Of a stretch of 20,968 bases of DNA, positions 6,060 to 13,017 are shown one piece after another. Location of the stretch: positions 1-20,968 of the forward strand of contig CALDQH010000030.1 of assembly GCA_937911935.1 (NCBI GenBank), read 5' to 3'. How positions within the stretch are numbered: position 1 is the first letter of the stretch; every line of letters begins with the position of its first letter. The notes under the pieces were generated by a model that was not told where the DNA came from, searched no databases, and was given only the letters and a program-made list of their open reading frames with translations. A program made the position numbers and the translations under genes. This stretch comes from an uncultured Bacteroidales bacterium (GTDB lineage Bacteria; Bacteroidota; Bacteroidia; Bacteroidales; Paludibacteraceae).

Positions 6060-7757
6060 ATGACTATTAACCAACGCATATCAGCACATTTCTTTTCCAT
6101 TTTTATTGGTTTCTGCATCATTATCACCCTTTTTATGATTCGATACGAAAAAGGGAATGCCATTGATAAATTATCGGGCACAATGGATATTTATGCAGAT
6201 ATGATTGCGCATGGATATAAAGCAGACCAACTGCCTGATAGCAGTTTGCACGTTACCATCATGGATTTAAACGGCATGGTATTGCAAGATAGTCATCAAA
6301 AGCAAGGGCAAACAGATCCGTATTTTAATCGCAAAGAGGTTCGCGAGGCCATGCGATACGGCCACGGCAAGGATCTACGACAAGAGAACAACGAGGACAA
6401 GGTATATTTTTACTACGTCAAGAAAGTAAACGACTCCTACATTCGTGTAGCTAAACCCTTTGAGGATCGTAGCGAAGCGTTGCAATTTAGCTATTTTCCC
6501 ATCTTTATTATCTTGTTATTATTAGGCATTGCCACTTTTGCCTACTTCTCGATATCCAAAAGATTTAGTAGTACCATTCATGCATTAAAACGCCTTATCG
6601 AGCGTGTGGATGCTGGCGATAAATATAACTTTCCAGATAATGAATTTAGCGAAATTAGCGAGTACATTGTTCGTAGCTACCAAAAGTTAGAACGCACACA
6701 AAAGGCATTGGATATGGAGCGCGAAAAATTATGGGCGCACCTACGATTATCCAAAAGGGGGCTGTGTATTTTTTCGCCACAACGCAAAGAAATTATCTCA
6801 AACGAACTGTTTATCCAATACGCCAATCTTATTTCGGATAAACCTATCCAATACTCCGAAAAAATATTTGATATACCCGAACTATTTGACATCGTAGAGT
6901 TCTTTGACGACAAACAACGCGATTACAAAAATGTTCTTGAAAACAAGACCATGCAAGTTCATAAAAACGACCGTATTTTGGTGGTAAACGGCATTGTTTT
7001 CCCTGATAAGAGTTGCGAAATTACCATCGAAGACATTACCGAGAAAGAAGAACGGGCACTGCTAAAAAGACAACTTACCCAAAATATTTCGCACGAGCTA
7101 AAAACACCCGTTAGTAGCATCCAAGGCTTCATGGAAACCATTATCAACAACCCCGATTTGGACGAAGCCAAGCGAAACTTCTTTATTGAACGATGCCACG
7201 CACAATCGGTTCGCCTTAGTTATTTGTTACAAGACATTTCTATGCTTAACAAATTGGACGAAGGATCTGGCATTTTTGACAGGGACGATATTGACGTAAA
7301 AGCAGTTGTCGAAAGCGTTTTAAGCGACGTATCGTTAGAATTAGAAGAGAAAAACATTCAAACACAGGTATCCATACCGTCGCCTCTTATCATCAAGGGC
7401 AACATGTCGCTCCTGTATTCTATATTCCGTAATTTGGTTGACAATACCCTACACTACGCAGGAAACAACATCGAAATTCACATTAGCTGCTTTAGGGTCG
7501 ATAATGATTTCTTGCATTTCTCCTATGCCGACACCGGTATTGGTGTTGAATCCAAACACTTAAATCACTTATTTGACCGATTCTATCGGGTTGATAAAGG
7601 AAGATCGAGAAAATTAGGTGGAACTGGATTAGGCTTGGCAATTGTTAAGAATGCGATTGCTTTTCACAACGGTCGTATATCTGCCAAACACCATCCAAAA
7701 GGAGGGTTGGAATTTGTATTCTCACTACGCAAAGAGCCTGTTCCAACCATCGATTAA
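6060..7757 (+). CDS. Membrane sensor histidine kinase, PhoR-like, without adjacent response regulator
   Basis: A 565-residue two-component sensor. Transmembrane helix 1 is about residues 10-27, an extracytoplasmic sensor domain spans about 28-144, and helix 2 about 145-164. A HAMP-like/coiled linker (about 165-235) and a PAS-like region (about 235-330) come next. The HisKA box NISHELKTPVSSIQGFMETI puts the phosphoacceptor at His345. The HATPase domain has the N box (N458, D461, N462), G1 DTGIG (491-495), F box (LFDRFYRVDKG, 504-514) and G2 GGTGLGLA (520-527), so all catalytic parts are intact. It begins 10 bp after folK and is probably the last gene of the bipA unit. The signal sensed is not evident. 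No response regulator gene occurs anywhere in the window. The stop codon overlaps the stop of dnaG on the opposite strand. Confidence 0.93.
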   Translation: MTINQRISAHFFSIFIGFCIIITLFMIRYEKGNAIDKLSGTMDIYADMIAHGYKADQLPDSSLHVTIMDLNGMVLQDSHQKQGQTDPYFNRKEVREAMRYGHGKDLRQENNEDKVYFYYVKKVNDSYIRVAKPFEDRSEALQFSYFPIFIILLLLGIATFAYFSISKRFSSTIHALKRLIERVDAGDKYNFPDNEFSEISEYIVRSYQKLERTQKALDMEREKLWAHLRLSKRGLCIFSPQRKEIISNELFIQYANLISDKPIQYSEKIFDIPELFDIVEFFDDKQRDYKNVLENKTMQVHKNDRILVVNGIVFPDKSCEITIEDITEKEERALLKRQLTQNISHELKTPVSSIQGFMETIINNPDLDEAKRNFFIERCHAQSVRLSYLLQDISMLNKLDEGSGIFDRDDIDVKAVVESVLSDVSLELEEKNIQTQVSIPSPLIIKGNMSLLYSIFRNLVDNTLHYAGNNIEIHISCFRVDNDFLHFSYADTGIGVESKHLNHLFDRFYRVDKGRSRKLGGTGLGLAIVKNAIAFHNGRISAKHHPKGGLEFVFSLRKEPVPTID

Positions 7758-9706
7758 AAACGATGGATTTTGCTCTCTTTTAGGCTATCGGCTATCATCC
7801 GTTGCATATCGGTTAGCTCTACTTGCCTTTTTAATAGTTCACGCATTTGGTCCCAATTGTTGGTTGTTTGCGCTTGTTTGATTTGAGCAGAAACTTCTTT
7901 GAGCCAGCCTTTTACCACGCGCAACTTAAATTCAAGTACAACCTGAGGCATTACTTGAGACAAATGTTTGGTAAGTTGTGCATCGTCCGAGATATCTTTC
8001 TCGTTTCGACAACGTTCGTAACGATCTTCGACCAAAGCGAATGCATAGTTCTGAACAGAAATATCGGGATGATTCAAAAAATACTGCCGTACATCATCGT
8101 CTGCACACGCAAGCGCCTCTTGTAACAATTTTTGGTGCAACGGATATTGCAAGGGCATATCATCTTGCTGCAATACGGCTTCGACATACTCCGAGAGAGA
8201 TAGGAGAATATCCTCGTCTGTTTCTTCGTCTTTAAATGCAAGCATTTGTTTTCCGTGATTGATGACATAGCGCATAATCACTTGCTCTTGTAAAAAGGTA
8301 TAAGGAGTAGAAGCAGACGATTCTATCGATATATCGGGAGTAGATTCTGGAACATAAACTGGCTGCACATCCGATTGTGGCTGTACCTTTTGTTCGGTTG
8401 TTTTTTGTTGACGCAGTTTCTGAACAGCCTCCATCAACAATGCCTCGCGCATAGCAAAACGTTGTGCACAGTCCTGCACATATACAGAGCGAGTAATGGT
8501 ATCAGGAATTACCGCAATAGATTGTACAATATCGTTGATGAGCGCTGCTTTTTTTATGGGATCATTACCTGCTTCACGAAGTAGCAAGTTAGACTTAAAC
8601 TGAATAAAATCGGTTTGATGATGCTTGATATAATCAATAAACTCGTCTGCATTGTGCGATTTAGCAAACGAATCTGGATCTTCGCCATCGGGTAGCAACA
8701 CCACCTTGACATTCATCCCCTCCTCTAACAACAAATCGATACCTCGTATGGATGCTTTGATACCTGCCGCATCACCATCGTACAAGACGGTTATGTTGTT
8801 GGTAAAACGATGAATCATGCGTATCTGTCCCTGTGTTAGGGATGTTCCAGACGATGCCACCACGTTTTCTATTCCAGCCTCGTGCATGGACAGAACATCG
8901 GTATATCCCTCTACCAAATAAACGGCATCGTTTCTTACGATGCTATCTTTGGCAAAATAAATGCCGTATAATTCATTGCTTTTGTGGTAGATTCCCGACT
9001 CGGGCGAGTTGACGTATTTAGCTGTTTTGTCAGATTGCACCAATACACGTCCCCCAAAAGCCACAATACGACCCGACAAGGTGTGTACAGGAAAGATAAC
9101 ACGACCTCTAAAACGATCGGTAAGTTGCTCACGATCACCGCGGGTTGCCAATCCTAAGTCGGTTAGTAATTTAGCAGAAAAACCGCTCTTAATGGCTTGA
9201 TCAGACAAAGCTCGATACTGATTCAAACTATATCCCAACTGGAATTTTTGCAAAGTAGCATCAGAGAAACCTCTCTCTCTAAAATACGACAAGCCTACCG
9301 ATTGTCCCTCTTCGGTTTTCCACAGTTGATTGACAAAATAGCGGCCTGCAAACTCATTGAGCGCCATCATGCTCTCACGCTGTGTACGCGCCTGAATTTG
9401 CTCGGCGGTTAATTCCTTCTCTACAATCTCTATGTTGTATTTCTTGGCTAAATAGCGAAGTGCATCTGGGAAATCCAGGTGTTCGTGCTGCATAATAAAG
9501 TTTACGGGAGTTCCGCCTTTGCCACATCCAAAACACTTACAAATGTTTTTGGCAGGTGATACCGTAAACGAGGGAGTTTTTTCGTTGTGAAAAGGACACA
9601 GACCTATTAAATTAACACCGCGACGACGCAATGTCACAAAATCGCCCACTACCTCTTCTATCTTGGCAGCGTCTAATATGCGTTGTTTGGTTGCCTCGTC
9701 TATCAT
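7754..9706 (-). CDS. dnaG: DNA primase
   Basis: Synthesises RNA primers for replication with the DnaB helicase. The 650-residue length fits the family. The N-terminal zinc-binding domain shows C37-P-F-H40 and C58-F-G-C61 (CHC2 type). The catalytic core follows with RGRVIFPVHTLSGRIVAFGGR (200-220) and the TOPRIM domain: VEGYTD with Glu266 and Asp270, and LYDGDAAG with Asp310 and Asp312. The C-terminal ~200 residues (from about 450) form the poorly conserved helicase-binding region, Gln-rich around 420-450. The start ATG at 9706 gives the expected MIDEATKQRILDAAKIEEVV. It lies 6 bp after fmt on the same strand, so it is probably co-transcribed from the fmt promoter. It converges with the histidine kinase with no hairpin terminator between. 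Confidence 0.96.
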   Translation of the reverse strand: MIDEATKQRILDAAKIEEVVGDFVTLRRRGVNLIGLCPFHNEKTPSFTVSPAKNICKCFGCGKGGTPVNFIMQHEHLDFPDALRYLAKKYNIEIVEKELTAEQIQARTQRESMMALNEFAGRYFVNQLWKTEEGQSVGLSYFRERGFSDATLQKFQLGYSLNQYRALSDQAIKSGFSAKLLTDLGLATRGDREQLTDRFRGRVIFPVHTLSGRIVAFGGRVLVQSDKTAKYVNSPESGIYHKSNELYGIYFAKDSIVRNDAVYLVEGYTDVLSMHEAGIENVVASSGTSLTQGQIRMIHRFTNNITVLYDGDAAGIKASIRGIDLLLEEGMNVKVVLLPDGEDPDSFAKSHNADEFIDYIKHHQTDFIQFKSNLLLREAGNDPIKKAALINDIVQSIAVIPDTITRSVYVQDCAQRFAMREALLMEAVQKLRQQKTTEQKVQPQSDVQPVYVPESTPDISIESSASTPYTFLQEQVIMRYVINHGKQMLAFKDEETDEDILLSLSEYVEAVLQQDDMPLQYPLHQKLLQEALACADDDVRQYFLNHPDISVQNYAFALVEDRYERCRNEKDISDDAQLTKHLSQVMPQVVLEFKLRVVKGWLKEVSAQIKQAQTTNNWDQMRELLKRQVELTDMQRMIADSLKESKIHRF

Positions 9707-9712
9707 GATGTA

Positions 9713-10660
9713 TTACAAAGAAAACAATTTAGTGCCTCGTAATAATTCTTCGGTGGTCATAGCCTTTTTACCTGCCAATTGTAGTCTCTTAATCGACAAA
9801 TAACCTTCTTCGGTGGCAAAATACAATTGTTTCTTGCCGTCGCTTATTAAGGTTCCAGGTTGCTCTGACACAGTTTGGTCTATTACCTCGGTTTCTAATA
9901 CTTTTAAACTCAACACTTGCCCTTTATCGTTTTTAACCTCGGTAAATGCGGCAGGATAAGGAGAAAGACCACGCACAAAATTATGAAGTTCGATGGCTGA
10001 TTTTTGCCAATTGATTTTGCAATCTTCTTTGAATATTTTGGGTGCAGGGTTGACTGCTACACCATCATCTTGAGGCATCGTAGATACATCGCCCATGGTT
10101 ATGCGTTCCATGGTTTCTACCACCAAGTCTGCTCCCATATTCATCAATCGATCGTACAAGGTTCCTACATTATCTTCATCACTAATAGGAGTACTACGTT
10201 GTAAGATAATGTTACCCGTATCTATTTCGTGTTTTAAAAAGAATGTGGTTACACCTGTTTCCTTTTCGCCATTGATAATAGCCCAATTGATAGGAGCCGC
10301 GCCCCTGTATTGAGGTAAAAGTGAAGCATGTAGGTTAAATGTACCCAAACGAGGCATATTCCATACTACTTCTGGTAACATCCTAAATGCCACGACAATT
10401 TGAATATCGGCCTGCAACATTTTGAGTTGCACCAAGAAATCTTCGTCACGCAATTTCTCGGGTTGCAAAACCGGTATATCTTCGGATAAAGCGTATTTTT
10501 TTACAGGTGATTCTTGTACATGTTGCCCTCTTCCTGCGGGTTTATCGGGCATGGTAACTACACCAACTACATTGTAGTCCTCCTCTACCAAACGTTTCAG
10601 TGGCTCTACCGCAAATTCTGGAGTACCCATGTACACGATTCGCAATTCTTTCTTACTCAT
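9713..10660 (-). CDS. fmt: Methionyl-tRNA formyltransferase
   Basis: Formylates initiator Met-tRNA with 10-formyl-tetrahydrofolate. It has 315 residues, normal for the family. The Rossmann-like N-terminus is LRIVYMGTPEFAVEPL; the formyl-transfer active site NLHASLLPQYRGAAPINWAI gives Asn109 and His111, and HEIDTGNI gives Asp147, the conserved catalytic triad. The C-terminal OB-like tRNA-binding domain occupies about 205-315 (LHNFVRGLSPYPAAF). The start at 10660 is supported by a consensus promoter at 10684-10715. It is followed by dnaG after 6 bp. Confidence 0.96.
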   Translation of the reverse strand: MSKKELRIVYMGTPEFAVEPLKRLVEEDYNVVGVVTMPDKPAGRGQHVQESPVKKYALSEDIPVLQPEKLRDEDFLVQLKMLQADIQIVVAFRMLPEVVWNMPRLGTFNLHASLLPQYRGAAPINWAIINGEKETGVTTFFLKHEIDTGNIILQRSTPISDEDNVGTLYDRLMNMGADLVVETMERITMGDVSTMPQDDGVAVNPAPKIFKEDCKINWQKSAIELHNFVRGLSPYPAAFTEVKNDKGQVLSLKVLETEVIDQTVSEQPGTLISDGKKQLYFATEEGYLSIKRLQLAGKKAMTTEELLRGTKLFSL

Positions 10661-10683
10661 GCTATCTTATAAAAGTTCAACCA

Positions 10684-10715
10684 CAAAATTAGATGATTCC
10701 AACGATATTTACAAA
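10684..10715 (-). promoter_or_regulatory. Consensus promoter of fmt-dnaG
   Basis: On the minus strand TTTG (10715-10712) is followed after exactly 20 nt by TAATTTTG (10691-10684), matching TTTG-N20-TAnnTTTG. The start codon of fmt is 23 nt downstream. The -33 TTTG lies within the T-run of the upstream gene's terminator, so promoter and terminator share bases. Confidence 0.75.
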
Positions 10716-10756
10716 AAAAACAAGATTGCCACATCTATATTTTGTGGCAATCTTGT
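10712..10756 (-). terminator. Rho-independent terminator of the surface-protein unit
   Basis: CAAGATTGCCACA (10721-10733) pairs perfectly with TGTGGCAATCTTG (10743-10755), extended by A10720-T10756, with a nine-base loop. On the minus strand the stem is followed by a run of eight T. It lies 26 nt beyond the stop of the gene ending at 10782 and would stop that transcript before fmt. Confidence 0.85.
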
Positions 10757-10781
10757 CTGAAATAACACTATTTTAATCTTT

Positions 10782-12128
10782 TTATTTTCGTGGCATTACT
10801 GCACGCACAGAACGACCATAGGCACGATTGATGTAGGTTCTTTTTACGCCACCTTTATCGAATCGTATTGCCGCTACATCGGTGCTATAATCTACATTAC
10901 CCAATTCTTTTGACAAATAGAAGCCTTGCGCTTCTTCTTCGGTTGGAACATAATTTTCTCTCTCTGCGCTCGATGCAGGCAACGAATCGTATTGATAGCC
11001 AGCAGCTGGCAAATAAATGTAGTATCCGCTAGGTCCAGTTACTTTGTAAGAATATACATTTACTACTGCTTGGTAGGTAGAATCTTTGTCGCCAACTTTA
11101 ACGGTAACATCTTTAACTCCAATTGAATCTACTACCCATTCCCACTTACAGCTATCTACTAATTCTTTCAATTCATTGCTGGTAGGCATACGCCATTTAC
11201 CACCCCATTTTGCCTTAACAACATCATCTGCATCTTCTAACGATGATACACGATCGTATTGGTTGTATTTCAATGGCTTATTTTCTACAACTACTTCTGA
11301 AGTTTTAACAAATTGAATTGTATCTACAACTTCTAAAGTATCTTTGTACTCAATTATGTTACAGGTACTCAAAACAACCGAGTATGGTAGCGTATCTCTA
11401 CAGTTAACAATATCTTGTATAGGTTCTTCTGCAGCTACCAACGAATCTATAAGTTCTGCTTTGGTTAAAAGAGCAGCATCTACCATTTCTACAATCGTAA
11501 GCGAATCCAGACCTTCAATCTTGCTAATTGAATCTGTTAATTGTGCTTTAATTTCTTTTGTAACGACTACGCGAACAGAATCGTAATCTGTGTAAATAGT
11601 ATCACAAATTACATCAAATTCGGTTAATGAGTCGGTGCATACTTTATACAGAATCGTATCGTATTCATCGTATTCATCCACAGTATAGATTGTATCTGCA
11701 ACAATAATCGTATCTGTATCATTAATTGTGGTATCCATTTCGATGGTAATAATGGTATCTGCTTGTGGCAAACGTAATACCAAAGAATCGTAGGTTGTAA
11801 TGATCGTATCTAAATTAGCAAACGCGTAATTCGCTTTGTTATAAGCTGATTTAGGTTCAACCTCGCCCCAAGCATAGAAATCACCATACGACAGAGTATC
11901 GGTTCCACCTACGTTATAGGTTGCCCATTTTACAGAAAGTCCCAAATCAACCCATTGGTAACCTAAATCTTCACCTAATTTGGGGTCAGAAAAACAGATG
12001 CTATCGACATCAGATATCGCAAACTTTTCAAAAGTTCCATCTGTTTTACATACATAAATGCTATTTTGAGCAAAGACAGACAATGCAACTGCCCAAAGAG
12101 CAAACATCAAGATAAATTGTTTTTTCAT
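10782..12128 (-). CDS. Exported protein, Bacteroidales WGGxWRMPT-type domain with a large DTI-rich insertion
   Basis: A 448-residue exported protein. A Sec signal peptide (about residues 1-21, MKKQFILMFALWAVALSVFA) is followed by a short module SIYVCKTDGTFEKFAISDVD (23-42) common at the N-termini of Bacteroidetes exported proteins. Residues 57-102 (YQWVDLGLSVKWATYNVGGT, then YGDFYAWGEVEPKSAY) and about 285-448 (KAKWGGKWRMPTSNELKELV, YIYLPAAGYQYD, ending YGRSVRAV) match from memory a widespread Bacteroidales secreted domain related to the Fibrobacter major paralogous (Fib_succ_major) domain; its function is unknown. Between them, residues about 106-284 are an insertion rich in Asp, Thr and Ile with many DTI/DSL triplets and little hydrophobic core. 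No T9SS sorting domain is seen at the C-terminus. The gene starts 6 bp after its upstream partner, so both share one transcript. Confidence 0.85.
   Translation of the reverse strand: MKKQFILMFALWAVALSVFAQNSIYVCKTDGTFEKFAISDVDSICFSDPKLGEDLGYQWVDLGLSVKWATYNVGGTDTLSYGDFYAWGEVEPKSAYNKANYAFANLDTIITTYDSLVLRLPQADTIITIEMDTTINDTDTIIVADTIYTVDEYDEYDTILYKVCTDSLTEFDVICDTIYTDYDSVRVVVTKEIKAQLTDSISKIEGLDSLTIVEMVDAALLTKAELIDSLVAAEEPIQDIVNCRDTLPYSVVLSTCNIIEYKDTLEVVDTIQFVKTSEVVVENKPLKYNQYDRVSSLEDADDVVKAKWGGKWRMPTSNELKELVDSCKWEWVVDSIGVKDVTVKVGDKDSTYQAVVNVYSYKVTGPSGYYIYLPAAGYQYDSLPASSAERENYVPTEEEAQGFYLSKELGNVDYSTDVAAIRFDKGGVKRTYINRAYGRSVRAVMPRK
11277..11813 (-). repeat. Low-complexity DTI/DSL-rich coding segment
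   Basis: This part of the 448-residue exported protein repeats the codon pattern GATAC-N-AT, seen on the plus strand as recurring GTATC words (for example around 11650-11830). It encodes Asp-Thr-Ile or Asp-Ser triplets spaced irregularly, which makes an acidic, threonine-rich, probably extended segment. The repeats are degenerate, not exact tandem units. Confidence 0.6.
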
Positions 12129-12134
12129 GGTATC

Positions 12135-12623
12135 TTATTTTTTTATGAATTTTACGACTTTGTTTTCGACCTTAAGCAAATAAGTGCCTTTTACAAATTC
12201 AGCAACTTGAATTTCGGTTCCATTGGTTTGCATTACACATTGACCTGCCATGTTGTAAATTTGCACAGATGCATCCTCTGCCACTCCTTTAATATATAGG
12301 GTAGATTGTACAGGACTTGGGAATATGTAAAATTTCACCTCGTCATCTTGTATAATGTCAGTTGGAATATCTTCTTGATCACCTTGTTCTTCTTTGGGGA
12401 AGAATAAAGTTCTAACACCTTCTACCTGTTCTTTCGTTTTCAAGTTGATTAGAGCAACTGGGGAATCTTGTGTTTTGTCAAAAACAATGTTTTGAACTTC
12501 GGCTAATTCGTAAGATACAGACGAATTATCTGCCAAAATAACAAGCACCGAGCTTGCTTGCGAAGCAAAGGCAAACATCCCGCATAACATCCCTACAAAC
12601 ATGAGTAAAATCTTTTTCTTCAT
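12135..12623 (-). CDS. Small exported protein with T9SS type A C-terminal sorting domain
   Basis: A 162-residue protein. The signal peptide is about residues 1-20 (MKKKILLMFVGMLCGMFAFA). A short module SSVLVILADNSSVSYELAEV (24-43) leads to NIVFDK and is similar in layout to the start of its partner at 10782. An acidic linker (about 77-95) follows, then the sorting domain from about 96 to the end: FYIFPSPVQSTLYIKG, VQIYNMAGQCVMQ, KGTYLLKVENKVVKFIKK. That pattern (PxPV, LYIKG, xIYNxxGQ, GTYLLKV, KFIKK) is the Por/type IX C-terminal domain, which directs transport over the outer membrane. Almost no cargo precedes the domain. I see no consensus promoter directly upstream; a possible invertible promoter lies at 12726-12898. 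It is the first gene of a two-gene unit. Confidence 0.85.
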   Translation of the reverse strand: MKKKILLMFVGMLCGMFAFASQASSVLVILADNSSVSYELAEVQNIVFDKTQDSPVALINLKTKEQVEGVRTLFFPKEEQGDQEDIPTDIIQDDEVKFYIFPSPVQSTLYIKGVAEDASVQIYNMAGQCVMQTNGTEIQVAEFVKGTYLLKVENKVVKFIKK

Positions 12624-12718
12624 AGAATTATCATTTTATTAGATTATTGCATTCTTATACTTATCATTTTACCAATATCACATGTATCTATCTGATTACA
12701 TGACTTTTAGCTCAAATA

Positions 12719-12755
12719 AAAAATCTATATCTCTTTGCAAGAGATATAGATTTTT
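12719..12755. terminator. Perfect 17-bp palindromic hairpin, terminator-like in both directions
   Basis: Bases 12719-12735 pair without mismatch with 12739-12755 around the three-base loop TGC. The stem is A/T-rich, starts with five A and ends with five T, so it could act as an intrinsic terminator on either strand. It lies about 100 bp upstream of the T9SS protein start and contains the left 19-bp arm of the inverted repeat described separately. No gene obviously ends here, so its role as a plain terminator is unclear. Confidence 0.6.
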
Positions 12756-12898
12756 GTATCATCATCATAATCAACGATTTGAAATTTATTTTTTTAACAT
12801 TTGAATGATTTTAGTAGAAAAATATTAACCATATTTTGGAAATATCAGCGATATAATGTACCTTTGCTCGGTAAGATTCTCTCTTGCAAAGAGATATA
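12726..12898. repeat. Inverted repeat pair bracketing a promoter; candidate invertible element
   Basis: The left arm (12726-12744) and the right arm TCTCTTGCAAAGAGATATA (12880-12898) are perfect 19-bp inverted copies, 135 bp apart. Each arm is itself a dyad around TTGCAA. The intervening segment contains a consensus promoter pointing right. Inversion would turn it toward the exported-protein pair on the left. No recombinase gene is present in the window, so the enzyme would have to act in trans. Confidence 0.5.
12835..12866 (+). promoter_or_regulatory. Consensus promoter pointing right into a terminator
   Basis: TTTG (12835-12838), 20 nt spacer, then TACCTTTG (12859-12866) matches the Bacteroides consensus at both elements and spacing. 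Transcription would start near 12872 and meet a strong terminator hairpin by 12930. No gene lies on the plus strand until pepD at 13910, which has its own promoter. Confidence 0.7.
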
Positions 12899-12930
12899 AT
12901 AAAAACGCCTCCAAATGGAGGCGTTTTTAT
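12872..12930 (+). ncRNA. Candidate ~60-nt small RNA or aborted leader transcript
   Basis: A consensus promoter ends at 12866 and a strong terminator ends at about 12930, leaving a predicted RNA of about 60 nt. It would fold as two hairpins: TCTCTT-GCA-AAGAGA (12880-12894) and the terminator stem. There is no start codon with a meaningful frame inside. No known RNA family is recognised. The alternative is that this is the OFF-state product of an invertible promoter. Confidence 0.35.
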
Positions 12931-12935
12931 TATAT
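12894..12935. terminator. Strong intrinsic terminator
   Basis: AAAAACGCCTCC (12901-12912) pairs with GGAGGCGTTTTT (12917-12928) around the loop AAAT. A/T pairs continue the stem outwards to 12894 and 12935, giving 19 bp in all. The G/C core with flanking A5 and T5 makes it a bidirectional terminator. It faces the promoter at 12835-12866. Confidence 0.85.
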
Positions 12936-12962
12936 AAATCACTGATGCTCAAAGGGCTCAAA

Positions 12963-12996
12963 CAAAAAAAGCAGGTACTATAAATACCTGCTTTTT
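12963..12996 (-). terminator. Rho-independent terminator of the ompH unit
   Basis: AAAAAGCAGGTA (12966-12977) pairs with TACCTGCTTTTT (12985-12996), loop of seven bases. On the minus strand it is followed by a run of seven T. It lies 22 nt beyond the stop codon of the OmpH-like gene at 13018. Confidence 0.85.
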
Positions 12997-13017
12997 CTGT
13001 AAAAAAAATGATTTGGA

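Noticed and set aside
11086..11586. Plus-strand Ser/Thr-rich open frames opposite the exported protein
   Set aside because: They mirror the DTI-coding repeats on the minus strand and lack start context or recognisable domains.
12719..12898. A single ~180-base stem-loop closed by the 19-bp repeats
   Set aside because: Possible on paper, but each arm folds into its own tight hairpin, which would form faster during transcription; the intervening promoter and terminator make a DNA-level role more likely.
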